Shown here in pieces: positions 1 to 7,287 of a stretch of 64,000 nucleotides of DNA; position 1 is the stretch's first letter, and each line of letters starts with the position of its first letter. Below the pieces are notes generated by a model. The model was given only the letters and a program-made list of their open reading frames with translations. It did no database searches and had not been told where the DNA came from. Where the stretch lies: the NCBI GenBank assembly GCA_028714855.1, contig JAQTLP010000006.1, forward strand, positions 1 through 64,000. Reading direction: 5' to 3'. The translations under genes and the position numbers were made by a program. This DNA is from Phycisphaerae bacterium. GTDB lineage: Bacteria > Planctomycetota > Phycisphaerae > Sedimentisphaerales > Anaerobacaceae.

Positions 1-32
1 CCGTACAATCGCTTCCATAATTCGCCTTCCAT
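1..32 (-). CDS. 5' end of an unidentified gene (runs off the window)
   Basis: Only about ten codons lie in the window, reading MEGELWKRLY on the minus strand. An ATG at 32 follows a good ribosome binding site (AAAGGAGATG, 41-50 region) at normal spacing, which is why I call a gene start. A second ATG at 37 lies in another frame and is too close to the Shine-Dalgarno sequence. Too little is present to assign a family. Confidence 0.4.
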   Translation of the reverse strand, partial: MEGELWKRLY

Positions 33-178
33 AACATCTCCTTTCAAAGGAATTCTATTCAGGAGTATTATGAAGGCGAATTTCTTAGGGCGCAAGGACT
101 TATATCACTTGGCGCAAAAAGTTGTTCACGTGGGGTCAACTTTGAGGCTGTATATCTTGTTGATATTTAGTCCCGCTA

Positions 179-2332
179 TTACCTCTTTTGACTGCTTCGT
201 GCGATTTCTACATCCCTCGCGACTTCGTCTCGGACCAGGGCCCAGTGAAATAGGTTATCATTGTTCGCGTTAAACAAATTGCGGTTGTAGTGCGTCAGCC
301 GCATATCACGGTAAATTGGACGCGTGATTTTGATCACCTCATCCCAATATTTTAGCCCCTCTTGCAAGTGTCCGATGGCATTCTGTTTATTCGCTTCGTC
401 ACCGGTCAATCGATAGGTGTGCAGCGAGATTGCGCCCTTCAGTTTCTCCGCCAGATGTAAGCCGAGATTTGCCCAGATTTTCACGTCCGCCGCTTCATAC
501 ATAAGCGTTGCATTCCCGGATGTATTGATGTCCTTCACCAGGCGCAGTGCCTCCCGATTGTCGCGCTCGAGCATCTCTGCCAAAATAGGCGGCGTGATGC
601 GACCATCTTCGAATGAGCCCCCGTTAAGGACTGTCTCCACATACTCCTTCACAGAAACATATTCTGACGCCATCGTCGGCTGACTAATGAGCTGGTCCAC
701 CGAGATGTATTTCGTGTAGTCGCCCTGTAGCGCCAGAAATCCCTCACTGTAAAGTGTGAAATCCCACTTAGAATCGTAGAGGCAGGCCAGCCGCAATTGG
801 GTAGACGAGGCAAGCGAATAGGCCTGTAGAAGATTGTCACCCTTCGCCCCGTAGCGCCGGTTGAACTCGGCCTGGAATACCGCGTCAGCCGTCTCCGGAT
901 TATAGAGCAATCGGCCCCACAGTTTATAGAACAGCCATTGCCGCTGAAATGCCCATTTCCAGTTGACCGGTTCCTTGACCGCGGTAAAATAATCCAGCGC
1001 AGGGATGTAGGTTTCCGACCCCACGAAATACCCGCCGACGTAATCTGCCCCGCCGTTAAGTGCGATGTGTTTGCGGATGAAATCGGGCACACCCCAGCGA
1101 AGCGCAAAGAAATCCTCGTTGCGCGCCTGCCAGACTATCTTGTAGTTCTTTGGCTCGGGCACGAAATAGGTGTCCCCAAGTTTCCCTCCGTGAACCTTTT
1201 CCAGCTTTGGGGTTGAATGTGCGTGAGACCAGTTGAATTTTATCTCGACCCAGATTGGGCCGTCGAAACGATTTTCTAATCGCTCCATTGCTTCGCGCGT
1301 AACCTCCTCGACGTTCTTGCTCACTCCCGGCTCCGACGAGGTCCCCGAGGAGAACGGCACGCGATGAATCAGCTTCACAGGTCGATTGGCCTCAAGCATC
1401 CCGGCTATGATTACATCGTCAATCCATTGCTGACGCTCCAGCGGCGTCATCCCCGCCATCCCCTCGCCGTGGGACACGCCGATGCCGTCCAAGTCCGGGT
1501 ATTCCTCAAGCACTTGCTTAACGCTCTCGCGCAGATACCGGCGAACTATCTCCGACGTATCACCGGGCACGTAATAGTGCGGGTAAAAATTCTCCTTCGC
1601 CACATTGTGCGCCTTGGCAAACTTCTCGCTCACGAAGATGTTCCAGTGAACAATGTATGTGTCCAGCCCCCGTTCTTTCGCCATCCGGAAAACCTCTCGA
1701 TAAAGCCGCTGCCACTCTGCGAACTCTTTTCTCGACCACGGGCTCGCCTCTGGAAAATTCTTCGGCCGAATCATATATGTGTACGGATGCAGATTCCACA
1801 AACTGATGACGTTGAACCGGTTCTCCACCATCATGTCCAGAAATGCCTCCCAATACTTCAGGTCGCGCGCCGTCTTATAATGCTGGTCCAGCGCCGAACT
1901 CGGCCGGTATGTGTCCCATGGCAGGTTGTATTTAATCCCGCGAAACGCCAGCTTCGGCTTTTCTTCCACCGCCTTGACCTCCTCCAGTGCCGTCCCGTTC
2001 CGCACCATCTCCGCCAGTGCCAGTGCCCCGTATATCATCCCGCGGTTATCCCCGCCGTAGATAGTGATAACCTTCCCCTCTGGAATAATAGAAAATGCCT
2101 CCGCCTGCAGCTTGCCCGGTTGCACCGCCAGATTGATTAGGTAGTTGTCCTTGGTCCGCTTAGACTTCACTTTGTAACCTTGTCCTGCCAGTGCTTCGCC
2201 CAATTTTCGTGCGGCATACGATGCCTGCGGAACCTTTTTTTCGTAGACGATAGTAACGGCTTTAGCCCATACCGTCCCGGCTGCCAGCCAGCAGACTATT
2301 ATCACCAAAAGAAAAATCTTCTTCATTCTCAA
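179..2332 (-). CDS. Secreted glycoside-hydrolase-like protein (GH20b/GH67-type N-terminal domain)
   Basis: A 717-residue exported protein. Residues 1-23 form a signal peptide (MRMKKIFLL, hydrophobic core, cleavage near VWA-KA). Residues 24-120 resemble the small alpha/beta domain that precedes the catalytic barrel in GH20, GH67 and GH115 enzymes (a segment like IYGGDNRGMIYGALALAE is typical). Next comes a barrel-like region with FNVISLWNLHPY at about 155-170 and DGIGVSHGEGM at about 285. The family suggests hydrolysis of plant or algal polysaccharide side chains, but the exact substrate and catalytic acids cannot be fixed by eye. The start ATG at 2332 has GAGGG seven bases upstream; a second ATG (2326) is a weaker choice. 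It stands alone. Class confidence is fair; activity is unknown. Confidence 0.7.
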   Translation of the reverse strand: MRMKKIFLLVIIVCWLAAGTVWAKAVTIVYEKKVPQASYAARKLGEALAGQGYKVKSKRTKDNYLINLAVQPGKLQAEAFSIIPEGKVITIYGGDNRGMIYGALALAEMVRNGTALEEVKAVEEKPKLAFRGIKYNLPWDTYRPSSALDQHYKTARDLKYWEAFLDMMVENRFNVISLWNLHPYTYMIRPKNFPEASPWSRKEFAEWQRLYREVFRMAKERGLDTYIVHWNIFVSEKFAKAHNVAKENFYPHYYVPGDTSEIVRRYLRESVKQVLEEYPDLDGIGVSHGEGMAGMTPLERQQWIDDVIIAGMLEANRPVKLIHRVPFSSGTSSEPGVSKNVEEVTREAMERLENRFDGPIWVEIKFNWSHAHSTPKLEKVHGGKLGDTYFVPEPKNYKIVWQARNEDFFALRWGVPDFIRKHIALNGGADYVGGYFVGSETYIPALDYFTAVKEPVNWKWAFQRQWLFYKLWGRLLYNPETADAVFQAEFNRRYGAKGDNLLQAYSLASSTQLRLACLYDSKWDFTLYSEGFLALQGDYTKYISVDQLISQPTMASEYVSVKEYVETVLNGGSFEDGRITPPILAEMLERDNREALRLVKDINTSGNATLMYEAADVKIWANLGLHLAEKLKGAISLHTYRLTGDEANKQNAIGHLQEGLKYWDEVIKITRPIYRDMRLTHYNRNLFNANNDNLFHWALVRDEVARDVEIARSSQKR

Positions 2333-2404
2333 ACCCTCAAATTATTGCCGACTCAATGACTAAACCGCTCACTGGCATATAACATCACCGCCCCAAAATC
2401 AAGA

Positions 2405-2435
2405 AAATATTTAGCCCTGCCTGTCCCCGAGAAGT
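2405..2435. repeat. TTTAGCC-type intergenic element (degenerate copy)
   Basis: AAATATTTAGCCCTGCC lies between the glycoside hydrolase and the GIY-YIG gene. It shares its flank with the hairpin elements at 38717-38860 and 55352, but here the second stem arm is not recognisable. Confidence 0.35.
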
Positions 2436-2437
2436 TA

Positions 2438-2740
2438 CTACTTTGGTTTCGCAACAGGGAATCCAGTATTTATAACTTCACTGAATAAATCATGCCATTC
2501 TTGGTTCTGCTTCTCAATAAGTATCATTTCCCACTGTCGCCGCCACTTCTTCAATTGCTTTTCCCGTTTGACCGCTTCCTCCAAACTTTTGTGCTTTTCA
2601 TAATACACAAGTTTTAGCACATCATATTTCGCTGTGAACTCATTGGCTCGCCGTCCCTTATGTCTTATGATCCGCTTCGCTATGTCCTTTGTCATCCCAA
2701 CATATAGCGTCCCATTCCTCTTACTCGCCAGTATATACAC
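2438..2740 (-). CDS. GIY-YIG endonuclease-domain protein (YhbQ/UvrC-like small family)
   Basis: A 100-residue single-domain protein. The two strands of the GIY-YIG fold are visible as VYILASK and TLYVGMT, followed by the conserved Arg in KRIIRHK and the EEAVKREKQLKKW helix typical of this small family. Family members are predicted structure-specific nucleases, but most are uncharacterised. The only usable start is GTG at 2740, inside the conserved first strand. Directly upstream the frame reads stop-Glu-Tyr-Tyr-Val, so the usual few N-terminal residues before YYVYIL have no start codon. Either GTG is used, giving a slightly short protein, or the original start was lost. It is monocistronic among repeat-rich spacers. 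Confidence 0.75.
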   Translation of the reverse strand: MYILASKRNGTLYVGMTKDIAKRIIRHKGRRANEFTAKYDVLKLVYYEKHKSLEEAVKREKQLKKWRRQWEMILIEKQNQEWHDLFSEVINTGFPVAKPK

Positions 2741-2784
2741 ATAATATTCTCACGTCTTTGCCATATTTGGATTTTACACCCAAA

Positions 2785-2803
2785 CCGCTGGCCTCGCCAG
2801 CGG
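2785..2803. repeat. Perfect intergenic hairpin
   Basis: CCGCTGGC / GCCAGCGG, eight base pairs with a CTC loop. It is followed at 2813-2833 by a second GC-rich hairpin (CCCCCGGC-TTC-GCCGGCGGGG, one bulge). Neither has a T-run, so they look like REP-like elements rather than terminators. Confidence 0.6.
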
Positions 2804-3050
2804 CGTATATAGCCCCCGGCTTCGCCGGCGGGGTGCAGGAGTGAGTATTGCTTTTGTCATTCCGCACTTGCCTGTCCCAGTATTCCGTTGGCTGGGGATG
2901 CGGAATCCACAAGTTTGTGCTCTGAAATTTCAAATCTCAAATCTTCTTCTCACCTTCCCACCTTTCAAACCTTCCCCGTTTTCCACTGCTCTACTATTCA
3001 ACTGTTCTACTTTCTCGCGAAGCACCCCCCCAACCTCGAAAACACCGAAG

Positions 3051-3078
3051 CAATTGGCGAAAGACTTGTCGCCAATTG
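3051..3078. repeat. Perfect 10-bp-stem hairpin
   Basis: CAATTGGCGA and TCGCCAATTG are exact inverted copies separated by the eight-base loop AAGACTTG. No T-tract follows on either strand. It lies in the spacer downstream of the methyltransferase gene. Confidence 0.65.
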
Positions 3079-3278
3079 TAAGTGCCTCGCCAGAATGCGG
3101 TTGGTGACACTCCTTTGGCCGCAGCTTAATGCGAGAGAGTTATAGTTTTTAAACCTTGCACTTGCTAAACCCCCGCCAAAAAATCCATGTTAGTCAGGCA
3201 ATTTATGCCTGAACTTTTCTATGAACTACAAACTAAAAATTCTCTGTGAACTCTGTGTTTTCTGTGGCTAATTAAAAA

Positions 3279-4091
3279 TCAATCAAATGCGCAGGGGGGT
3301 AAAAAATTGCCTACCATTTTCTGCGCATTTTCTCTCACTTTTGCTACGCAAACAAGTGAGAACACGACCCGTTTCTCTAAAGAAACAAACATTTCCACAC
3401 AATGTTCATCAAGAAAATCAGCCGCCTTTTGAAGTATTCCGTCACCAAAATTGCCAAAACTCAGAACACCGTGCGCGGCGAAAAAAGTCTCGAAAGACCT
3501 TATGGGAATCATCTGTTTGAGTTCATTGAATGTGAAATAGTGCCATCCATTCCTGCCTGCCGAACCCAGTTTTCTGAGTATCAAGTAGATGATCTTTAGG
3601 GAGTGGGCTTTATCGATTATCAAGAGATGTCCGTTGGGATTCAGGATCGACAAGCAATTGCTGACCGCCTTGCGGAACTCAGCATGGCTGTGTTGGCGGT
3701 TGACTCCTCCCAGAACGTCCTTCAACATGACCAAATCGAATCTGGTCTTTTGGTCCAATGCAAAAATGCCTGCTTGCCCGACGAGGAGTCTTTCCCTCAT
3801 AAGTCCATACTGCTGGGCCAGCAGCGACAATGCCTTATCGAGTTTGGAAAGTTCGCCATTGGAGTAACATGTCACCATTGATTTTGCGCCACGAGCAACT
3901 AAAAAAAGACTCAATGTTGACCGGGCAGTGGCGCCTAGTTCGAGCACGTTCAGATTGTCGAAGCGAAGAGATTTTGATATGACGGCTAATCCCTCGAGAA
4001 ACACCTGTCGGTGTGGTCGGATATGCCAAGCGACACAGTCGTTCAGTAATTTATACTCCACAGCAGATAACTGGCTTATTAGCGTATTCAT
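3279..4091 (-). CDS. Class I SAM-dependent methyltransferase
   Basis: A 270-residue protein. VLELGATARSTL at residues 49-60 fits motif I, where the SAM-binding glycine loop follows an acidic strand end. FDLVMLKDVLGGV fits motif IV, and LSILNPNGHLLIID (around 150) is the strand-5 post-motif typical of class I enzymes. The substrate is not identifiable; related proteins act on small molecules, lipids or glycans. The C-terminal residues (MVGNFLPPCAFD) are encoded by a dispersed repeat shared with 4464 and 56249, so the native end may have been altered. The gene lies between two direct copies of that repeat. There is no operon partner. Confidence 0.7.
   Translation of the reverse strand: MNTLISQLSAVEYKLLNDCVAWHIRPHRQVFLEGLAVISKSLRFDNLNVLELGATARSTLSLFLVARGAKSMVTCYSNGELSKLDKALSLLAQQYGLMRERLLVGQAGIFALDQKTRFDLVMLKDVLGGVNRQHSHAEFRKAVSNCLSILNPNGHLLIIDKAHSLKIIYLILRKLGSAGRNGWHYFTFNELKQMIPIRSFETFFAAHGVLSFGNFGDGILQKAADFLDEHCVEMFVSLEKRVVFSLVCVAKVRENAQKMVGNFLPPCAFD
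3281..3344 (+). repeat. GCGCAGGGGGGT repeat, copy A (partial)
   Basis: Begins AATCAAATGCGCAGGGGGGT, then AAAAATTGCCTACCATTTT and TCTCTCACTTTTG. It matches the left part of copies B (4464) and C (56249). It overlaps the last codons and stop of the methyltransferase gene on the opposite strand. Confidence 0.75.
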
Positions 4092-4658
4092 ACTAACAAT
4101 TCAAAAAGTCCTTATTTTCACGGCGCAGACTTTATGCACCCTCAGCGCTTAATAAATTCGCAAAAAACTGAAATGATAATCCGCACCTTTCCAACACTGC
4201 CTCCTGTTTTCAGAAGAGATTGGAAAATACTCTCGCTTTCGTATTATCTGGATTATATGTTCTTGCCCCTCGTTGTCAAGAAAATTCTTGAGAAACATCG
4301 TGTAATCCGCAATTAAATTTTCTTCCTGTCCCCTCCCCCACTCTTTCTCCCTGTTACTTGTCCTTAGCCTGTCGAAGGAATTTAGGTAACCTTTGGCTGA
4401 ACTTCTCTACGAACTATGAACTAAGAACTCAAAACTGCGAGACTTGTTCGCTTCGAACAATTCGCGCAGGGGGGTAAAAAATTGCCTGCCATTTTCAACC
4501 ATTTTTCGCGCATTTTCTCTCACTTTTGCGCGCATTTTTAGCGCTTTTTAGCAATTTCTACCACTTTACACCCACCCAAAAACGCAAACTTGCGCGTTTG
4601 ATGCTATCCTATGTCCCCTAAATCCCCCATCTTAATATCTCGGCTGGACAAAAAATAA
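4092..4658. other. Spacer between methyltransferase and tRNA-Ala
   Basis: No supported gene. It holds a CCTGTCGAAGG word near 4371, a GAACTATGAACTAAGAACT word near 4405, a short TTCG-CTTCGAA inverted repeat near 4450, and repeat copy B from 4464 on. Confidence 0.55.
4464..4641 (+). repeat. GCGCAGGGGGGT repeat, copy B
   Basis: A copy of about 178 bases, closely matching copy C at 56249-56436. Shared blocks include GCGCAGGGGGGTAA, CTCACTTTTGCGCGCATTTT, AGCGCTTTTTAGCAATTTCT and CTTGCGCGTTTGATGCTA. The left end (GGGGGGTAAAAAATTGC) and an inner segment (GCAATTTCTACC...TTTACACCC) are imperfect inverted copies, so it could fold. It lies just beyond the 3' end of tRNA-Ala. Confidence 0.8.
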
Positions 4659-4729
4659 TGGAGACGGAGGGAATCGAACCCTCATTCCTGCAATGCGATT
4701 GCAGTGTGTTCCCGTTACACCACGTCCCC
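4659..4729 (-). tRNA. tRNA-Ala (anticodon CGC)
   Basis: A cloverleaf was folded by hand. The acceptor is GGGGACG/CGTCTCC with the G3-U70 wobble diagnostic of alanine tRNA and discriminator A. The D-arm is GTGT/ACAC, the anticodon arm CTGCA-ATCGCAT-TGCAG, and the T-arm GAGGG-TTCGATT-CCCTC. The anticodon CGC reads GCG. CCA is not encoded. It begins 22 bases downstream of the nitroreductase stop on the same strand and may be co-transcribed with it. Confidence 0.9.
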
Positions 4730-4751
4730 TAACTCTTTACAAATCAACATC

Positions 4752-5264
4752 TTAAAACTGCCACTTATCATAGCAGACAATATTTTCTATCGGCTCCCGG
4801 CTTGGGGTTTTCGCCTGGTCAGCCGGGTAGCCAACCGCCATAAGTTCAATTACAGCAATATCTTGTGGTATTCCCAATGCCTTTCTGACCGTTTCCGGCT
4901 CGAACGACCCTATCCAGCACGTTGCCAACTGTAACTGCGTTGCCTGCAAGGAGATATGTTCCATCGCGATTGCCACATCGATAGGCGACACCGCCTGCCC
5001 GCATTTCATAACATAGTTGCTGTTGCTGCACGCAGCTATCATAACTCCTGCTTTTCCAAAAACTTCCGGATGATTAGTGCTTGCAGCTACCTGCTGTTTT
5101 TTATCCTTTTCGCTAACCACCACGAAGCGCCAATCCTGCAGATTCTTTGCCGATGGCGCAAGTCTCGCCGCCTCAAAGAGTTGCTCGAGCTTTTCCTTTT
5201 CTATTGGCTTATCTAAATACGCCCTGCAGGAATATCGTTTACGAATAACTTCAAGCACAGCCAT
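4752..5264 (-). CDS. Nitroreductase family protein (FMN-dependent)
   Basis: A 170-residue protein, a usual length for short nitroreductases. The N-terminal RKRYSCRAYLDKPIEKE (residues 8-24) is the FMN-phosphate binding signature (RRSxRxY), followed by LAPSAKNLQDWRFVVV, which matches the APSxxNxQPWxF motif. The C-terminal AVGYPA is the usual late family motif. Members reduce nitro groups, quinones or enones with NAD(P)H as homodimers. The physiological substrate here is unknown. GAGGC precedes the ATG at 5264. tRNA-Ala follows immediately. Confidence 0.88.
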   Translation of the reverse strand: MAVLEVIRKRYSCRAYLDKPIEKEKLEQLFEAARLAPSAKNLQDWRFVVVSEKDKKQQVAASTNHPEVFGKAGVMIAACSNSNYVMKCGQAVSPIDVAIAMEHISLQATQLQLATCWIGSFEPETVRKALGIPQDIAVIELMAVGYPADQAKTPSREPIENIVCYDKWQF

Positions 5265-5329
5265 AAAGCGCCTCTATAAAATTCATCAATAGTCTCACTC
5301 GTTTACATAAATATAAAGCTTCCAAAACA

Positions 5330-5358
5330 TTGACGCAAGGACTAAAAACCTGTATCTT
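5330..5358 (+). promoter_or_regulatory. Sigma-70-type promoter of tRNA-Val
   Basis: TTGACG (5330-5335), a 17-base spacer, then TATCTT (5353-5358). It ends eleven bases before the mature tRNA 5' end. Confidence 0.65.
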
Positions 5359-5368
5359 TATAGTCTAA

Positions 5369-5442
5369 GGGCGATTAGCTCAGTTGGCTAGAGCACGTGC
5401 TTTACACGCACGGGGTCACAGGTTCGAGTCCTGTATCGCCCA
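5369..5442 (+). tRNA. tRNA-Val (anticodon TAC)
   Basis: Acceptor GGGCGAT/ATCGCCC, D-arm GCTC/GAGC, anticodon arm CGTGC-TTTACAC-GCACG, T-arm ACAGG-TTCGAGT-CCTGT, discriminator A. Anticodon TAC reads GTA. CCA is not encoded. The 3' end lies three bases from the stop codon of the convergent tatC. Confidence 0.95.
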
Positions 5443-5445
5443 GTT

Positions 5446-6204
5446 TTACCTTTTTCTGCGATTCGCAAAGTAACTAAGCAGTATTCCCAATTCAAACAGC
5501 AGATACATCGGAATCGACAGGGCAAACAAGGAAACAAGGTCTGAACCGGGCGTAGCGGCTGCAGCCACGATAACAACACCCAGTACCACGTATTTTCTTG
5601 ATTTACGCAGGGTCTCAATTGAAACCAGCCCGGTTTTATTCAAGAAGAAAATAGCTACCGGCGTCTGAAACGCAAGGCCGAAGACCAGCATCATTGTAGC
5701 CACGAATGACACATAGTTCTTGAAGGTGAAATTGGAAGCAACCCCCAAAACACTCATATTGAAACGCACAAGAAAACGCAGAGTTAACGGCGCTATGATA
5801 AAGACAAAAAACAAAGCGCCAGCAACGAACAAAATCGTTGAAAAAGGCACTGCGAGATAGATATACCGTTTTTCATGCGGGTAAAGTCCTGCGGAAATGA
5901 ACAGCCACAACTGATAAAAAACCCAGGGCGATGCTATCACCACTGCTGCAATCATCGATATTTCCATATAGCTGGTGAATCCGTCGGTCGGAGCGATGCT
6001 CTGGAGGCGTGCTTCCTGCCCCATCACTTTGATGTAGGGCTGTTCAATAAACGATATTATCCACTTGCCGAAGGCCAGGCACACAATAAGGGTTGCCACC
6101 AGACCTAATATCACAAGGATAAGCCGAGCACGCAATTCCTCAAGGTGGTCGCCGAGACTCATAGAGTTCTCGAGGTGGTCTTCTTTCTTTCTGGTCTTGC
6201 TCAT
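5446..6204 (-). CDS. tatC: Sec-independent protein translocase TatC
   Basis: A 252-residue integral membrane protein with six hydrophobic segments. The family signature is clear: MSLGDHLEELRARL at the start of the first helix, SPWVFYQLWLFISAGLYPHEK after helix 2, and FGLAFQTPVAIFFL in helix 4. TatC recognises twin-arginine signal peptides and builds the translocon with TatA for folded proteins. It follows tatA by 24 bases, and both share the promoter at 6527-6556. Likely local clients are the RR-signal proteins at 9556, 10562 and 12328. The charged N-terminal extension (SKTRKKEDHLEN) is ordinary. Confidence 0.95.
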   Translation of the reverse strand: MSKTRKKEDHLENSMSLGDHLEELRARLILVILGLVATLIVCLAFGKWIISFIEQPYIKVMGQEARLQSIAPTDGFTSYMEISMIAAVVIASPWVFYQLWLFISAGLYPHEKRYIYLAVPFSTILFVAGALFFVFIIAPLTLRFLVRFNMSVLGVASNFTFKNYVSFVATMMLVFGLAFQTPVAIFFLNKTGLVSIETLRKSRKYVVLGVVIVAAAATPGSDLVSLFALSIPMYLLFELGILLSYFANRRKR

Positions 6205-6228
6205 TTTGGCAGGTTTGTTTGCCGTGAG

Positions 6229-6501
6229 TTAAACGTTGAGGTCGGAGTCGTCTGTGCCTCCGGCCTTTTTGGTTTCGTTAACTACGTCGTCTTTGATTTT
6301 TTTAACGTCGTTTTCCAGCTCATCCTTGGCTTGTTCACCTTCCTTGATGCCTTTTTTAAACTCGGTCAAGCTCTTGCCTATGCTTCGGGCGACTTCCGGA
6401 AGCCGTTTGCCGAATATAATCAAAGCAACAACGAGGATAACCAGCCACTCCCAACCCTGCGGCATCCACGCCGCCAGTATATATCGTAAATTTTCAGCCA
6501 T
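6229..6501 (-). CDS. tatA: Sec-independent translocase subunit TatA/TatB
   Basis: A 90-residue protein with the canonical TatA/B layout: a short N-terminal transmembrane helix (about residues 18-32, WLVILVVALIIFG), the FGKRLPEVARSIGKSL hinge and amphipathic helix, then a charged Lys/Glu-rich tail. TatA oligomers form or weaken the membrane path for folded Tat cargo. The ATG at 6501 has an AAGGAG ribosome binding site. It is the first gene of a tatA-tatC operon. Its 12-residue N-terminal stretch before the helix is longer than in E. coli TatA. TatA and TatB cannot be told apart firmly by eye; one such protein may serve both roles. Confidence 0.9.
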   Translation of the reverse strand: MAENLRYILAAWMPQGWEWLVILVVALIIFGKRLPEVARSIGKSLTEFKKGIKEGEQAKDELENDVKKIKDDVVNETKKAGGTDDSDLNV

Positions 6502-6526
6502 TTCGGTCTCCTTTTATATTCGAAGC

Positions 6527-6556
6527 ATTATAACGCCATCCAAACAGTCCTGTCAA
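6527..6556 (-). promoter_or_regulatory. Near-consensus sigma-70 promoter of tatA-tatC
   Basis: On the minus strand TTGACA (6551-6556), an 18-base spacer, and TATAAT (6527-6532), 26 bases before the tatA start. Both boxes are perfect consensus hexamers. Confidence 0.75.
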
Positions 6557-6686
6557 TTGACAAAAAATTGGCTTTGTTTGGGTTTGTTTTGAGTAGTTCA
6601 TAGTTCGTTGTTCGTGGTTGTTAGTTGTTACTGTTATTAAAGTTATATTCATTTTAGTGGTTTCGGAAATTGGGTTCGTTTTGCAT
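6556..6686 (-). repeat. MQNEPNF/NKPKQSQF element, copy 1 (decayed)
   Basis: On the minus strand the DNA from 6686 translates as MQNEPNFRN and then hits a stop. Near 6590-6560 it reads TQNKPKQSQFFVN. Both ends match the element at 40904-41036 in the opposite orientation (MQNEPNFQN..., KPKQTQSKP). The conservation is at DNA level, e.g. ATGCAAAACGAACCCAATTT. The middle contains GAACTA words. Part of it overlaps the tatA promoter region. Confidence 0.65.
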
Positions 6687-7287
6687 AATTAATCATTTTT
6701 GATTGATTTTTCCGCTATAAATAGAAAATCTCCGTTGTCGCAGTTCCGGCCACAGAGAAAAAAAGAGAAGTAAATTATAAACAGTATTAATTGGTTATTG
6801 GTAACCGCTCATTGGTAATTCCTTTCAAGAGAGACCGCCTCTCTATAATTGGAGGAACATGCGCGAATGATGCGAAAATTTTAGCCGTCGCTCGTGGCTC
6901 GGCCCTCGTAACTCGATATGAGAAAAGGAGTAAAAATTTTTCTGATTTTTCTGTTTTTGATGTGCAGGTAGCTGCGCTTTTGATTGAAAGTTGGGGCCAC
7001 AGAGTTCACAGAGGACAGAATGGTTTTAAAGTTAAAAATTGTGCTGGAAATTTTGTTGTAAAACAGAGACCCCGATGAGATAGGTGTGGCATCTCACGGG
7101 GCAAGCTGCTGCGCGAAAGTTTCGCCCCGCCATAGGCGGGTAAGTTGCTATTTATTATTTTCTATTTTCTATTTTAACAGGAACGAATATAAATTTTCCT
7201 TGAGGCGGACAAGTTTTTCAGCAGCCACGATAGCCCTGATTTAATAGGTGACTGTCCTTAATTAAAATATAAATGGCGGGAAGAATA
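6687..7287. other. Gene-free, repeat-rich spacer
   Basis: About 600 bases with no convincing gene. A 95-codon ORF at 6791 has no RBS and reads through word repeats such as CACAGAGTTCACAGAGGACAG (7000-7020), so I do not call it. Two hairpins are listed separately at 7070 and 7126. Confidence 0.6.
7070..7101. repeat. Intergenic hairpin, 11-bp stem with one bulge
   Basis: CCCCGATGAGAT pairs with ATCTCACGGGG around a nine-base loop. It is followed at 7126-7140 by the perfect hairpin CCCGCC-ATA-GGCGGG. No T-run follows. Confidence 0.6.

Larger units (their letters stand above)
2741..3280. other. Repeat-rich spacer without a convincing gene
   Basis: About 540 bases hold no supported gene. Perfect or near-perfect hairpins lie at 2785-2803, 2813-2833 and 3051-3078. 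The stretch also has an imperfect inverted repeat around TTCCGCA/TGCGGAA (2859-2905), AAATCTCAAATC words (2931-2945) and a CTCTGTGAACTCTGTG word at 3242. Short ORFs across it have no RBS and read through these repeats. Confidence 0.6.

Noticed and set aside
70-273. 67-codon plus-strand ORF at the left end
   Set aside because: A possible RBS (AGGAG) precedes it, but it runs into the antisense of the glycoside-hydrolase-like gene and has no recognisable features.
1364-2140. 258-codon plus-strand ORF
   Set aside because: It is antisense to the glycoside-hydrolase-like gene, rich in Arg, His and Leu as expected of a shadow frame.
2785-2833. Rho-independent terminator
   Set aside because: The stems are strong but no T-run follows on either strand.
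3281-4641. Composite transposon around the methyltransferase
   Set aside because: Flanking copies are unequal in length, no transposase or target duplication is seen, and a third copy lies next to an unrelated gene. I keep it as a repeat observation only.
6791-7078. 95-codon plus-strand ORF
   Set aside because: No ribosome binding site, reads through CACAGAG-type repeat words, and has no recognisable domain.
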